This document shows positions 1-12,600 of a DNA stretch of 64,000 nucleotides, piece after piece (positions within the stretch are counted from its first letter, which is position 1; every line of letters starts with the position of its first letter). The position numbers and the translations under genes were made by a program. The notes under the pieces were generated by a model. The model saw only the letters and a list, made by a program, of their open reading frames with translations. It was not told the origin of the DNA and did not search any database. Source of the stretch: Flectonema sp. DT1601 (lineage: Eukaryota; Euglenozoa; Diplonemea; Diplonemida; Diplonemidae); NCBI GenBank assembly GCA_964019425.1, contig OZ025780.1, forward strand, positions 1,010,001-1,074,000. The letters are read 5' to 3'.

Positions 1-2
1 GT

Positions 3-3000
3 CGCTATCAACGAGAAGAAGAACTTGAAAAATGGAGAGAAAGGAAGCGTGTAGAAGCGAAGGAAGATGCTATTCGGGAAGAGAGGAGGCGCGTAGAGAA
101 TGCCAGAAAAGAACAGGTTTGTTATTCATTATGGTTTCCATGACGGCGTTCACCAATAGCTCCATGACGACTTGCTGAAGTGAGCTTATCTCAAACACCA
201 TAAAACTTAAATTAAACAGCGTTGGAATGAACAAATGAAGGAGATGGCAGCCGATGAACAACGAAGGCGAGAAGCCCGCGATCGTGAAAGTGAAGAGCGG
301 GTGAAAGCGGCAGGCAAGGCATACTGGGAAATGCGAAACGCTGCTGAGCAAAATAAAAAGCGCTTAGAAAAAGCCAGGGTAGAAGAAGCTCAGGCTGACC
401 TTCCTGTCCAAGCAGACGTTGGTACTCCCCACAGAGAAAAGAAAGAGCGTAAAATGTCTGAACAGCAACTGCACCAGATGCATAGGGACGCGTATCTTGA
501 TATGAAGCGTGAGGCGGCGAGAAATAAAGCCAGACTGCTCGATGGTGGCGGAAGTGATGATGCGAATTACGTCGCCGAGAAGAAGAATTCACCCCCCGCA
601 CATCATCAGTCTCCTCAACGTGAAAAGCCGCCCGTGTCACCCCAACGTGAACGGCCACCTGTTTCACCCCAACGTGAGCGGCCACCTGTGTCACCGGTGA
701 GAGAGAAACACTCTCCAGAGCCTTCTGATGAAGAGAGAAAACAAGCATATCTCGAAATGAGAAGGGAGGCTAAGAGAAATAAAGCTCGCCTTGAGGCTGA
801 CTTACGTGGTGAGGCAGACAGTTCTCCAGCGACTCCCGAACCCAGCAATCCTTCTCAAACTCCAAAAGACCTTTCTCCGAAGAGCAACCCGCCAAGTCGC
901 CCTGTGTCTGCCCCTCGATCGGAACCAAGAGAACGGCAACAAGTGGAACGCCCTCCTGAGCGTCAAAACTCACCATTCGATAAAGTCTTAGTAAAAGAGT
1001 GCCAAGAGGTGTGTTTTAGTAATCCTGTTCTCTTTTATTATTACCTACATTGGTACCTCTGCGACACCTCTGCGTGATCATCCTATTGATATGTAGTACA
1101 GCACGAGACTATAATAATTTCCCTTCTACTTCGGTAGAGGTTCTTCAAGTCTTATTGCCTAACCTAACAGTCAAAGACCGTGTTCTATCGAAAGCTACTA
1201 ATGTAGTGGATTCCCTTGTTGTGTTGCTGTACTTCAAGGGGGTTCTTCATTTCTTGGGTTTGCTATCGCTTCTATCTCATGATGAAGGGATACATTAATG
1301 ACATCCTCATGATGAAGGGATACATTAATGACATCCTCATGATGAAGGGATACATTAATGACATCCTCATGATGAAGGGATACATTAATGACATCCTCAT
1401 GATGAAGGGATACATTAATGACATCCTCATGATGAAGGGATACATTAATGACATCCTCATGATGAAGGGATACATTAATGACATCCTCATGATGAAGGGA
1501 TACATTAATGACATCCTCATGATGAAGGGATACATTAATGACATCCTCATGATGAAGGGATACATTAATGACATCCTCATGATGAAGGGATACATTAATG
1601 ACATCCTCATGATGAAGGGATACATTAATGACATCCTCATGATGAAGGGATACATTAATGACATCCTCATGATGAAGGGATACATTAATGACATCCTCAT
1701 GATGAAGGGATACATTAATGACATCCTCATGATGAAGGGATACATTAATGACATCCTCATGATGAAGGGATACATTGATGACATCCTCATGATGAAGGGA
1801 TACATTAATGACATCCTCATGATGAAGGGATACATTAATGACATCCTCATGATGAAGGGATACATTAATGACATCCTCATGATGAAGGGATACATTAATG
1901 ACATCCTCATGATGAAGGGATACATTAATGACATCCTCATGATGAAGGGATACATTAATGACATCCTCATGATGAAGGGATACATTAATGACATCCTCAT
2001 GATGAAGGGATACATTAATGACATCCTCATGATGAAGGGATACATTAATGACATCCTCATGATGAAGGGATACATTAATGACATCCTCATGATGAAGGGA
2101 TACATTAATGACATCCTCATGATGAAGGGATACATTAATGACATCCTCATGATGAAGGGATACATTAATGACATCCTCATGATGAAGGGATACATTAATG
2201 ACATCCTCATGATGAAGGGATACATTAATGACATCCTCATGATGAAGGGATACATTAATGACATCCTCATGATGAAGGGATACATTAATGACATCCTCAT
2301 GATGAAGGGATACATTGATGACATCCTCATGATGAAGGGATACATTAATGACATCCTCATGATGAAGGGATACATTAATGACATCCTCATGATGAAGGGA
2401 TACATTAATGACATCCTCATGATGAAGGGATACATTAATGACATCCTCATGATGAAGGGATACATTAATGACATCCTCATGATGAAGGGATACATTAATG
2501 ACATCCTCATGATGAAGGGATACATTAATGACATCCTCATGATGAAGGGATACATTAATGACATCCTCATGATGAAGGGATACATTAATGACATCCTCAT
2601 GATGAAGGGATACATTGATGACATCCTCATGATGAAGGGATACATTAATGACATCCTCATGATGAAGGGATACATTAATGACATCCTCATGATGAAGGGA
2701 TACATTGATGACATCCTCATGATGAAGGGATACATTAATGACATCCTCATGATGAAGGGATACATTAATGACATCCTCATGATGAAGGGATACATTAATG
2801 ACATCCTCATGATGAAGGGATACATTAATGACATCCTCATGATGAAGGGATACATTAATGACATCCTCATGATGAAGGGATACATTAATGACATCCTCAT
2901 GATGAAGGGATACATTAATGACATCCTCCATCAGAAGCCGCAGAGAGTGAGTTTCACAATACTTGTGAGGGTTCAGAATACAGCAAAATCTTCTCCGTTT

Positions 3001-3722
3001 AGTTTCATGCTTTGATAACATTTTGTGCATTCCCATACTTCTGATCTCTCTTCATCTGCTGAGGGGAGGATGCTAAGACACAAATCCAAAAATAATAAAA
3101 CAGGAGGACAATATTGATCTTGATCAATGGGTTAACTGTGAAGTCATTGCGTCTCAAGAATTGGCTGATGAAGAGTGGGAAGGTGATTACAAGGTATGTT
3201 TTTTTTTTATCTTATTAAGTTTTTCAAAAACCTTTCACATCTAACGAAATTAATTTTCAAACAGGGAATCGTTGAACACATTGAAGCAATTAGATGTGAC
3301 GTAAAAGGTTCATTCCGAGCAGAGGAAGAGTTCTGTGATGCTAATCAGGGAGAGGATGAATTTTCGATGAGTAAATTTGTTCTTGATGGAAGGACTTTCA
3401 ATCTTCCGAATGTAAAGGCCAGTGATCCTTTAATGTATAGAATTGAAGCATTAAGAATGTTTCTTAGCGAGGAGTTGGGTGAATCTAACTTTGTAGTCGT
3501 TTACAGAAAATTAGATTCCATCTCTGAAGATGATTCTGAAATTGTCATGCAAGAAGTCAAAGATATCCTAAATGAAAAAACACCAATGCTTCAGGTATGT
3601 CTTTTATATATAATTAGGTGTCGCTCAAAGTAACAATCCAAACGACTACTTATAAACAGCTCGTTACACAACTCATATTCTGTGAAGACCAGTTTAATGT
3701 CCAGCAGAACAAGCCTCCGTGA
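3..3722 (+). CDS. NEK-family (NEK1/NEK5-like) protein kinase, C-terminal part, 5' end outside window
   Basis: Only the non-catalytic tail is in view; the kinase domain would lie upstream. Exons that join in frame are 3-116, 220-1008, 3104-3193, 3265-3594 and 3660-3722, with donors GTTTGT, GTGTGT, GTATGT and GTATGT and acceptors ending CAG. Exon 1 is a charged coiled coil (EELEKWRERKR). Exon 2 repeats the motif seen in NEK1/NEK5 tails, AYLEMRREAKRNKARLE, three times, separated by PQRERPPVS repeats. Exon 4 carries the NEK1-type end block MYRIEALRMFLSEELGE, and exon 5 ends LVTQLIFCEDQFNVQQ, then TGA. NEK kinases of this branch act at cilia and flagella and in DNA-damage signalling, so a flagellar role is plausible. 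Intron 2 contains the 30-bp minisatellite; an alternative in which the repeat is an exon is given in the findings. Family assignment is from motif memory. Confidence 0.75.
1276..2928. repeat. 30-bp minisatellite, about 55 head-to-tail copies
   Basis: A perfect 30-bp unit containing CATGATGAAGGGATACATTA repeats without interruption about 55 times. The only variation seen is A to G in four copies (near 1774, 2314, 2614 and 2704), always at the same place, which points to recent expansion or homogenisation. Because 30 is a multiple of three, the + strand stays open as the decapeptide GYINDILMMK (N to D in the variant copies), and two minus frames are open as well. It sits within intron 2 of the NEK-like gene in the simplest gene model. 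Confidence 0.97.
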
Positions 3723-4744
3723 TCTGATTCTGTGTAAACTGTTTAAGTTCATAATTAGGATGGGACAGGCGCTGGTAGTAATGAACATAGCAACAGCGCC
3801 GGAAGGCGTTGGGTGGATGGGGTGGGGTACTTCACGGTAGTATATTTGAAGTTTTTTTTCCCACCAAAAACTTTTTTTTTCTTTTCTCACAGTAAATCAG
3901 GAAATCTATTCTGTACTCCCACAAACACATACCTTGTGCCATTTTTACTTGTATAAGTTACTTCAGGTTTTTTTTTGCAGTACTGCGCTGCTGTAGTTTT
4001 GTTTTTTATGTTTCGTTTTATTTACTTTACTCGTGCGAAGGAAAAAAAAAAAAAAGTTAAAGTACCTCATTGTTATGTAGTGTTCAACTGCCAAAGAAGT
4101 AAAGGACAAACTTTATTATGAGCTGTCACTGTGGTGTTAATCGCTGCAGCAAAAATCATATCCCCTGCTTGTGGAAAAAAAAACAGTTGATAATTGAAAG
4201 TGATGGTTTTTATTACACTTTGAGGCTTAATTTTGTGAGGGGAGGTTTTTACCTCTCTTTAGATTACGATAATTTCTTTTTTTTTTTTTTTTTTTTTTGT
4301 TTCTGCTAACATTATTATCTGTTTCATTCTGCTAAAATTTCTCTCTTTTGTGTTGGGGGGGGTCGGGTTGTTGTTTGCCCTCCCCTTTCCCCGTTTTAAT
4401 AATTTCTTATATTGTGGAAAATCAAATGCCTGTCATCTCTCAGATGAGACACCAGCACTACAGCTGCAGGCTGCGAATAGAATACAAAACAAAACAAACA
4501 AAGGAGATAACTTCCGACAGGTTCTTTTTTTTTTTCCCTTTTTTCTTTCTGTCTTTGATAATGGCTATCGTAACAAGTTGCTAAATCACTACTGTGTGAC
4601 TCTTTCAGGTCTACCCTCTCCGCTTTAAAAATCTGCAGCATTTCCGCTGTATAACTTAGTACCCTTAAGGGGGTTGTTAAGGGAAGTTTCAATGTGAGTA
4701 TATTTATTGTTTCAAGTTGGGTAGGTATCACATAAAGCGGAACA
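3723..4744. other. Spacer between NEK-like gene and unknown gene
   Basis: No coding signal. AT-rich sequence with many A and T runs, including about 20 T near 4279-4298. A pyrimidine stretch ending TCTTTCAG at 4608 is the likely trans-splice acceptor for the next gene. Confidence 0.6.
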
Positions 4745-6061
4745 ATGTCAGGTCGTCTGTTTGCAATGTCCCGACAGAACCAGGACTTGATAATGGGAAC
4801 GGTAAAGGGTTGGAAGTCAGCTAGTAAGAAGCTAAGTGCGAATATAATAATAAATATCGAAGTTAGGTTAAGAGAAAATGATGAATCACTGCAACCAATA
4901 TCAATAGTTGTTCCCAGAGTAGCTACCCTGGCTGACTGTCATCGTTCTGCTGTTGAAGAAGTCTTACCGCAGCTGTCAGCTGTTCGGGAAGAGAGGAAAT
5001 CAGGTGTTTTTGATGTTGTTAAGAATTTAGTTTTTACATTTATGTCGGATACGGGACAATTATGTCTTGAGCCCCCACCAATTACTCCAACTGAACTCGT
5101 GCTCCCTCTTATTAGGGAGGCTTCTCCTCTAAAACTTGTCCTTACTTTGTCAACTGCTTTTATTAAACTAGAATCTTCCATCACCACAGAGTGTGTGAGG
5201 AGAGGTATTCTTTACTCAAAGCAGTCTGATAGATGGAATGTTATTATACGGTGTGTGATTGATTCTCAATTATATGTTTTTTGTGATGTCCGTATTATAA
5301 AACTAAACTACACACAGCTACTTAGAAACTCAATACCTTCGATGTTGCCGAGCAGAAGATATGAGAATTCAACTTGAAGTGTCTAAACGTACAACGATTG
5401 CTGATGAGGTTGGGTGTCGTCTAAAGATGGAAGGAGTTCAAGTAAAGGAAAGGGATGGACTGGCAGTCGTGTTTAAAGAAAAACTTCTTACCTATGAGAT
5501 ACAGTACGCAAATAGTACAAAACGGACATTGGAACTGCGTCGGGTCTTACGAAATGATATCGAAACACAGACTGCTCTCCATAACGGCATAGAATGCATC
5601 CAAGAACGATTGTCCGAATTTCCACTTCTTCAAAAGATTTTTCAGGTTCCTCCAAGAGGAAACGTCTTCGACCCTGCCAACTCAGGTGAGCGAATTTTTT
5701 TAAAATCTGCTGTTCCGAAATCTGAACCTCCTACTCAGTTGCCCTCTCTTTGGCTTCGTACTTTTCCTCAAATAGAAGACCTAGCTTTATTGACTTCTAT
5801 TGATAATGAATCAGGTCCACCTTACAAAGCTGGTGCACCAGATGGTCTTATTACAAGCTCTGCACCTGTAGTAACTACGAAGAGGAAAACTATGAAACCA
5901 GTTTTGTCGAAAGGGTTTTTGACAGGTATTGATAGGAAGTGCTTCCGTATGTTTATTTTTTGGTACAAAAAAAAAAAAGAAATTGTTTTTTTTTTTCACA
6001 AACAGAAAATCTCGTGGCGAGTTTGCAACCTCCTCGTCGACAGGTTGGAGTTGGTGGGTAG
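4745..6061 (+). CDS. Unknown protein, about 385 residues, three exons
   Basis: I do not recognise a family. Exon 1 is 4745-5250, ending in phase 2 before GTGTGT. Exon 2 is 5318-5946 after CACACAG, and it restores the frame exactly (residues RYLETQYLRCC). A GTATGT donor at 5947 and an acceptor CAAACAG at 6005 give a short last exon, 6006-6061, ending in TAG; without that intron the frame runs into a poly-lysine and poly-phenylalanine stretch from homopolymers, which argues for splicing. The N-terminal half is mixed alpha/beta in composition, the middle (LELRRVLRNDIETQ) looks helical, and the end is Pro/Lys-rich. A further donor-like GTGAGC at 5686 follows AACTCAG, so another intron in exon 2 is possible. 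The start is the first ATG after the acceptor at 4608. Confidence 0.6.
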
Positions 6062-6268
6062 TTGGATTGTTTATTTTATGTGATGGTTCGGTTTTTTACA
6101 CACTTCTGATATTTTAATCGTAGTTTACACTGCGTAACTGGTCTTTGTTTTGTTTTAGTTTGGTTGCGTACTTTCTTAATTCAATTGTTGAATTTTTCAA
6201 ATTTAAAAAAAAACATCAAAACTACTTCTCTTCACCAGTTACGTCAATCCGCAAATAATTAAAACACG

Positions 6269-6772
6269 ATGCCAATCGCCGCTCAAAGCTCGAGTGTTCC
6301 ATCAAAATTCCTTTCAGAATTCACGACATTGCTAGTTGGTGTTTGTGAAATGAATGAGAAAAAGAGAAGAGTGCAGTCAAAGTCAGTGTTTGACTGCAAG
6401 ACGGGTATTCCATCTTTGCCTGTATATCAGTACTTAATGAGGCTTGTTAAGGGAGCCAGAGGATCTGCAGAACTCTTTGTTGCGGTTCTCATCTACATAA
6501 ACAGACTTGACAAGTGTGCTGGTATTGATCTTACATCTAGGAACTGTCATAGATTAATACTGACTACTTTTATTATAGCTGCAAAGGCAAATGAAGACTT
6601 TGTTTTTAGCAACACGTACTATGCTCAGGTTGGAGGTGTTAGTCTTGAAGATCTCAATGAAATGGAAGTTTTTTTTCTCAATTCAGTTGACTGGAACGTC
6701 TCGACTACCGTCGAGTACCCTCTTTATGCCGAAAAGCTTCTTACTGGTTGTGAGTTAAAGAGGATATGCTGA
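6269..6772 (+). CDS. PHO80-like (P/U-type) cyclin
   Basis: A 167-residue, intron-free frame. A single cyclin box of the PHO80/Pcl kind spans about residues 45-150. Recognisable blocks are ELFVAVLIYINRLDK, then HRLILTTFIIAAKANEDF, then the hallmark YYAQVGGVSLEDLNEMEV and FLNSVDWNVSTT. This family activates cyclin-dependent kinases; in kinetoplastids the equivalent CYC2-type cyclins act in G1 progression. An acceptor TTCACCAG at 6238 precedes the ATG by 30 bases. A run of about 30 A begins 9 bases after the TGA stop; together with the lack of introns this could mark a retro-copied gene, but A runs are common in this window. Function is by family; partner unknown. Confidence 0.85.
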   Translation: MPIAAQSSSVPSKFLSEFTTLLVGVCEMNEKKRRVQSKSVFDCKTGIPSLPVYQYLMRLVKGARGSAELFVAVLIYINRLDKCAGIDLTSRNCHRLILTTFIIAAKANEDFVFSNTYYAQVGGVSLEDLNEMEVFFLNSVDWNVSTTVEYPLYAEKLLTGCELKRIC

Positions 6773-6781
6773 ACCACTTGG

Positions 6782-6812
<31 letters not shown>

Positions 6813-8202
6813 ACACATTCCCTGACATTCTATTAATGAATTGAAACAAACTGAACGTAGAAAAAAAAAGAAAGGGAAAAATAGATATTTATGCAAGCGT
6901 TATTGTTTGGATACCTTATTAAAACTGAAGGAATTATTTATCGTGTTTCTCGATTGGAAGGAAAATGGAAAACTGTTTCTTTCTCTGCGCAGTGTGGAAA
7001 ATAATTGAAAAAGAAATTAAAAAAAAAAAAAAAAAAAAATGATAATAATAAAAAAATTAAAATAGCACATACGTAAACCTCCTTTTTTATTTGCTCGCAG
7101 CCAAATTCTCCATTCCCCCTTTCCTTCTGGTTTACGGAATTTCTTTTTTTTTCTTTTTATTTAAACGTGCTATATAATTCCTGTAAGACCAAGAGGCCCA
7201 ACAGATCTTTTTTCCACTGTTGATATTTTCCATCTGGCTGCAAGCTGAAAAGCTGATCAATGCATGTTGCACACGCTGCTGTCCTTTTTTTTTTTTTTTT
7301 TTTTTTTTACTCTGCCTTAAAAAAAGAGGGAAAAAAAAAAAAAAAAGTAGCTTCAGGCTCTTGGCAGCTCACACTAAGCAGCAATTTCTTTCCTTTTTTA
7401 TTTCTATTATTATTATTATTATTATTATTATTTTTTTTTTGTATTTTTAAGCAACTATCTATTACCCTTATTTTGTCGCTATGGGGAACCTTAAAGTTCT
7501 CTTTTTCTTTGTTGACCTTATTTTTTTCCCCCCCCAACTCTTCTTCATGTATTTGATTTATTTATTGCTTATTATTGTTAACCAGTTAGTGGGATTCTTA
7601 TTTATCATAATTCTCAGCTAGCGGACTCTTCTTTTTTTTTTATTTATATTTTTCTAATAAAAAAAAAAAAAAACCAAAAGAGAAACGAAGGAACAAGTGA
7701 TTGTTAGTTGCTGGGATATGTAAGTAGCAGTGTAGTGGTCTTAACCTAACCGCTTCCCCTTTCTTTGAGAGGGTTTTTTTTTGTTGTATTCTTTGATGGG
7801 AATATGGCTGTACTACTTTTTTTTTTAATCCCATCAGTCTTGTTGATTGTCTCCGCACCTTTTGAAAAAAAAAAAAAAAAAAGAAAAAAAAACAATTTCG
7901 CCGCATCCTTATCGACTGTTTTGCTGACACAAGATTAAAACTACACAACCACTTCTCCTTTTATTTTTATTTTTTGTAATATTTGTATTTTTTGTAGCAT
8001 AAAAACAAATCACTTATTTCACTCATTTCAAGTGTTTTTGTTTCATCCTTCAGTCTCTGTTTTTTGAGATTGTGGTGCTTCCGTATCATGATCTCGTTAG
8101 AATTACGTCAGTACGTCGTATTTATTGCAACGTGCGGGTTGTAAAAGTAAAGAGTTGATTTCTTTTGTCTTTACATTTTTCATTTCAACCCCTCGAAAAA
8201 AA

Positions 8203-8280
8203 AAGAATGTCGACACACACGCATAAGTCTCCTTTAGATTCATCAGTTTAAGTCGGTTTCACAAGTTTTCGTGTATAAAC
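8203..8280 (+). repeat. Dispersed element R1, copy A (partial)
   Basis: Shares the core ATCAGTTTAAGTCGGTT followed by a stretch ending in TTTTCGTGT and an A-rich end with the copies at 13072, 22200 and 22710. The upstream part (CGCATAAGTCTCCTTTAG) is diverged from the CGTAAACCTCCTTTAG seen at 22236. Confidence 0.7.
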
Positions 8281-9867
8281 AAAACGGACTTTGGTCTGTA
8301 TATCCAACTCCAGATCAGATTTTAATCTGTATTCTCGTTGTTGAAACTGTTCCTCGTTATTAAGGAATTCGGACTCAACCTCGACCCCACCCGACTTTAA
8401 AAAAATCAACTGGATCAGTTAAACAAGTAGCCCTTTCTTTTCTTACGAAAAGCATTATTGATTGTTAGATTTAAGTACTTTTTTTTTCTTTCGATGATTT
8501 AGCCTCTTTCGGATGCTGAAACGGCTCAAATTTTTTCGATTTAATAGGAAACTCCGTGGTGAAACTCCGTGGTGAAACTCCTCTTTTATGTACCTATTTC
8601 ATCTTCTTTGTTTCTTTTCTTCTGTTTTTAAAATTCAAAATCGCATGAGCTTTTGCACATTTCTTTTGTGTAGCGAAGTCGATACTCGCGTGAGAATTTC
8701 TTCCATTTTTCACGTGTATTCTCCTCATATATTTACTTTCGTCTGACATAATCTTCTGTTGGATGGTAGGTTTGTTTTTTGTGTCTTTTAATGGCTCTTT
8801 ATTGGCAAGCGGCATTCTGTTTTTTTTTTTTTTTTTTTAAAGTTTTGTCTCTTTTGATGTAACTCGAAAACGAGTTACGTTCTGCAACCATATTTTAAAG
8901 TAATATTATTATTATTATTATTATTATTACTCTACTTTTAGTAGAGTTTAGAGCAGTTGTCTCATTTTTTGAGCTTCCGTTTTTTTTTTTTTTTTTTTTT
9001 TTTTTTTGATTCTGTTTCCTTACAGATTGATGTATTACTTACTTATAATCTTGTGACAAAAAGTCCCTTTGAAGTTAAAAAAAAGCCTTGGTAAAGTCCT
9101 TTGAAATATTAATATTAGGGACAGTAAGGGCTGGAATCGGTCATTCATCCAGGGGGGGGGTTTTTTTTGTTTTTCTTTCGTGGTAGCATCTCCTTTTATT
9201 GTTTTCAACTTCTGTTAATTTCTGGGGCAAGGTAGGCTTGTAGCCGTAGCTATAAAACACAATTCTCCAATTGCTTGACTTATTAAGCAAAACTCGTTGT
9301 CTAACTGACTGGTTTGCTTTATTAGCCTTCAGACTGAGAACGAAAAAGGACCTTCTTCCTGAAGGCCAATCTGGATTCATATTTTTTTGATTATTTGTCA
9401 TTGGCCCATGCTGCCCGTTAAATAAATGCTTCGCTTCTTCTTATTTTTTTTTTTAAAAATTTAAAAAAAAACAAGTATTGTTAAAAAAAAAAAAAATGTT
9501 TTGGCAGCACTTTTCTCGATTTAAGTCGTTATTACGGTTTTTCCGTGTTCAAACAAAAAATATCATCGAAAAAAATTGTAATACGTCTGTAGTTTGGGTT
9601 AAAAAAAAAAGGCCGATTTTATTTTATTTATTTACGTATTTTTCTAACAATTCGATTCGTAATTTCTTTTTCTTTTTCAAGTTCTCTTTTTTTTATATTT
9701 CGAAGATATCATTCGAGCGAAAGAGAAGCATGGCAAATGTAAACCTTAACCCTTTACTTAAAAGGATAATTTCTGGTTGCGCACAAAGCAAACTCTTAAG
9801 GTGTGAGAATTATTTGATAAGGTGCCGATTTTCTTTTATATTTTTTTTATGCGCGTGTTGTGTTGTC

Positions 9868-9899
<32 letters not shown>

Positions 9900-10819
9900 C
9901 ATCATCATCCGCAATATAAATTTGTTTTTAGGCCAAATTCTGTTTAATGTATCATCTCAACAACATCGGTGAAAATGTATATTTTTTTTTTTCCTTTTTA
10001 TTCTGTCACTACGACAAAAAAATAGGTTTGTTATTTTCGTTTCTCTCTGTTACTTGCTAGTTTTTGCCTAGCTTTCCTTATTTACAATGAATTGCTGTAT
10101 AATTAGTATTATAAGTGCTAGGTAACTCGCAAGTAACAAATAGTTTTTTTTTTTTTTTTTTTTTTTTGTATTTTTGATTTCCGCGGTCCGTTGTCGTTAG
10201 CTAGGGTTTCTTTTTTTTGAGCAAGCCTTATTTTTTTTTTTTTTTTTGAAAAAATTTGTTGTATAAAGGTTTCACGAATGTGTGGTATCAACTGCTACTG
10301 ATATCCCCCGTGAGAGATTTATATTTGTATAAACCCAATCAAGCATTCATTTCCCTCCCCATGATTAAAAAGAAAAAAATTAAATTTGATAATAATGCGC
10401 TCTCTTCGATTTTTATTTTAAAGACCTAACAAATTCACTTTAGCTATAAAAAAAAAAAAACCATTCCAATTTTTTTAAATTGTTTCTAACCCGACGCTAT
10501 AGGGCTTTCTAGTCTTTTTTTTTTTTTTTATTGTTTTGGTTTTTATGTTTTCTATTCTTTTTTTTTTCTTCTTTTCTCCCTCATGGTGGTTATGGTCCTC
10601 CGGTTTGACCCGAGGAAAGTCTGGTTTTTTACCTATATTGCTGTTGCCATTTCCCTCCCTCTTGAAGAATCAAAATTTCCCCCGGATGTTAATTCTAACT
10701 AGCTAGGATAAGAACTGTATTTTTATTTTAACTTCGGTTAAGTGTAAGTTGCAACGGACTACAGGGCATGGGACGCTCAACCTGTTAGTACGTGGTCCCC
10801 GAATTACCAGATTCGACAA

Positions 10820-11007
10820 CGTCTTCTGGTCAGTAAGACAAAAAAAAAAAATAATAATTTTCCCTTTTATGTATTATTTTTTCTAAAACATAGTTTTTCT
10901 TTGATTAACAAACTACAAATATTTTTTTGCAGTCAAGTACTTTGGTATTAATTTTGTTTTTAATACCCTAAAGTTGTTACTGTTTTTACATTGTCAAAGT
11001 TTCACTC
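10820..11007. repeat. Partial third copy of the 15.6/16.5-kb repeat
   Basis: Starts at TCTTCTGGTCAGTAAGACA and runs through TTTGATTAACAAACTACAAA and TACCCTAAAGTTGTTACTG to TTTACATTGTCAAAGTTTC. The same order of blocks occurs at about 15855-16034 and 16803-16983, with small indels mostly in A and T runs. Confidence 0.85.
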
Positions 11008-11740
11008 TCCGGATCTTAATTCGAACCAGTTTAAACAAGATCCCCCCGCAAGACCCAAAATGTTGAGACAGAAACTCATTCACTATCCCGTGGTAGAAGT
11101 ACCTTTTTTTTCTTTTTTAAAGATGAACTTTCTTTCCCCCTAGACTGCTTTTTTTTACTGCTTGAAAATGCAGTATCAAATTACCCCCTAGACGTAACAG
11201 TGCATTCTTCGAGAATTAGTTTATTTCCCCCCATTTTTTATTGTGATAATTTACACTCATCGAAACAGACAGGTATCTATTACACATTGTTGTTACTCTC
11301 AAAGGAACCAATTACACGGTCATTCCTTTTTACAATATCTACGTTGAGTAACTAATATAAGATTTTACAAAAAAAAAACGTCTCGCCTTTACACGAAGCT
11401 GCACAAGATGCACACAGTTACACAAGTGTGGCTACAACAACTATGTTACGTTAGGTCTATAGACGAAATTTATTATGATGCCTAATTACATGGCTTTTAT
11501 TATCCCTTGTAAGTTTTTTTTTTTTTTTTTTTTTTGTTTTCAACCTGTTGGTTGAAATTTCTGGGTAAAAGGTAGAAAGTCTCCTTCCAGCCGAAGCTCA
11601 GTTCTGGACCACCACTTGTAAGACACACACTCCCACTAATCATAATTTGCTGATGCTAAAATTAGTTTACTTTGATATAGAGAGTAATTTTTATATGTCT
11701 TTATAAATATACTTAAATAACCCCTTCTGATTCCGATATT

Positions 11741-12320
11741 CTAAAAAAAAAAAAAAATGAAGCTTAATCTTCTGTTATTTCTTTTTTCGGTTTAACTTAG
11801 ATCTATTGATCTGGTATTCCCCCCTTTGTGCCGAAACTAATGGAATGGTCTTCTTCGAGATTAAGTTCATCCTTCTACCTAAACGATACTCGGTAGTCTG
11901 TTAGACTCGACTAACTATACACCCCTTCCGAGACTTTACTTTACCGAGGTTGATGATGAGGTATCAATTTACCCCCCTGAGCTTATGATGCTACCACGAG
12001 ATTTCGAAAACGATTTCTGTATACTTATACTTAACGTTATTTTCTTTTAGTTATGTACGAGTGCAATGCAATCTTTTGCTAGCCGCTATTCTAAAAAAAA
12101 TCTTCTGTTATTTCTTTTTCGGTTATTCCCCCCTTTGTGCCGAAACTAATAAAATGGTCCTCTTCGAGATTAAGTTCATCCTTCTACCTAAACGATACTC
12201 GATAGTTAGTCGAGTCACCCCTTCCGAGACTTTCCTTTAATGTGATACGAGACTTTCGTATTTTATTAATTCCCCCCTGAGCTTGATGATGTGGTTATCA
12301 ATTTAATCTACCCCCCTTTT
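11741..12320. repeat. Imperfect tandem duplication, two copies
   Basis: Copy 1 is about 11741-12085 and copy 2 about 12091-12320. Shared blocks include TCTTCTGTTATTTCTTTTT, CCCCCCTTTGTGCCGAAACT, TTCGAGATTAAGTTCATCCT, CTACCTAAACGATACTCG, CACCCCTTCCGAGACTTT and CCCCCTGAGCTT. Copy 2 has lost internal sequence. No open frame is kept in either copy. Confidence 0.85.
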
Positions 12321-12497
12321 TTTTATTATTATTCATCCCACATAAATAGATATCCCGATTTCACTGATATTTGTATAAGATGATTTTATGTTAAATAAAT
12401 GAACGTGAGGAGAACGCTAAGAGTAAGACGGATCTCATACCTTACGGCGGCTTCATTTTTATGTTTCTTACGATTTATTTACTTCTATCTTTTCCAT

Positions 12498-12600
12498 ACC
12501 GAGTCTTCGGAGACGGTTACGGATTGGGTCCTCTGTTTGCTGTGAGTTACTCACCCTCCCTAGAGCACTCATAATATACAGTAACGTTTTTGGATTAAAA
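12498..12600. repeat. Dispersed element R2 (GATTGGGTCCTC family), copy 1
   Basis: Hairpin GTCT-TCGG-AGAC, then TTACGGATTGGGTCCTCTG and TTGCTGTGAGTTACTCACC. Related stretches occur near 18311, 18533, 20580, 22455 and 23008. Confidence 0.7.

Noticed and set aside
1276-2928. Direct repeats resembling a CRISPR array
   Set aside because: Units are contiguous with no spacers, and the window is eukaryotic.
1234-3036. 600-codon minus-strand frames through the minisatellite
   Set aside because: Open in several frames only because a stop-free 30-bp unit is repeated; no splice or start context on that strand.
9478-9972. 164-codon open frame in the gene desert
   Set aside because: Composed of Lys and Phe runs from homopolymers, with no recognisable domain and no acceptor signal.
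11000-11050. Possible Pol III B box on the minus strand (GGTTCGAATTA)
   Set aside because: No pairing T-arm stem and no A box at a suitable distance.
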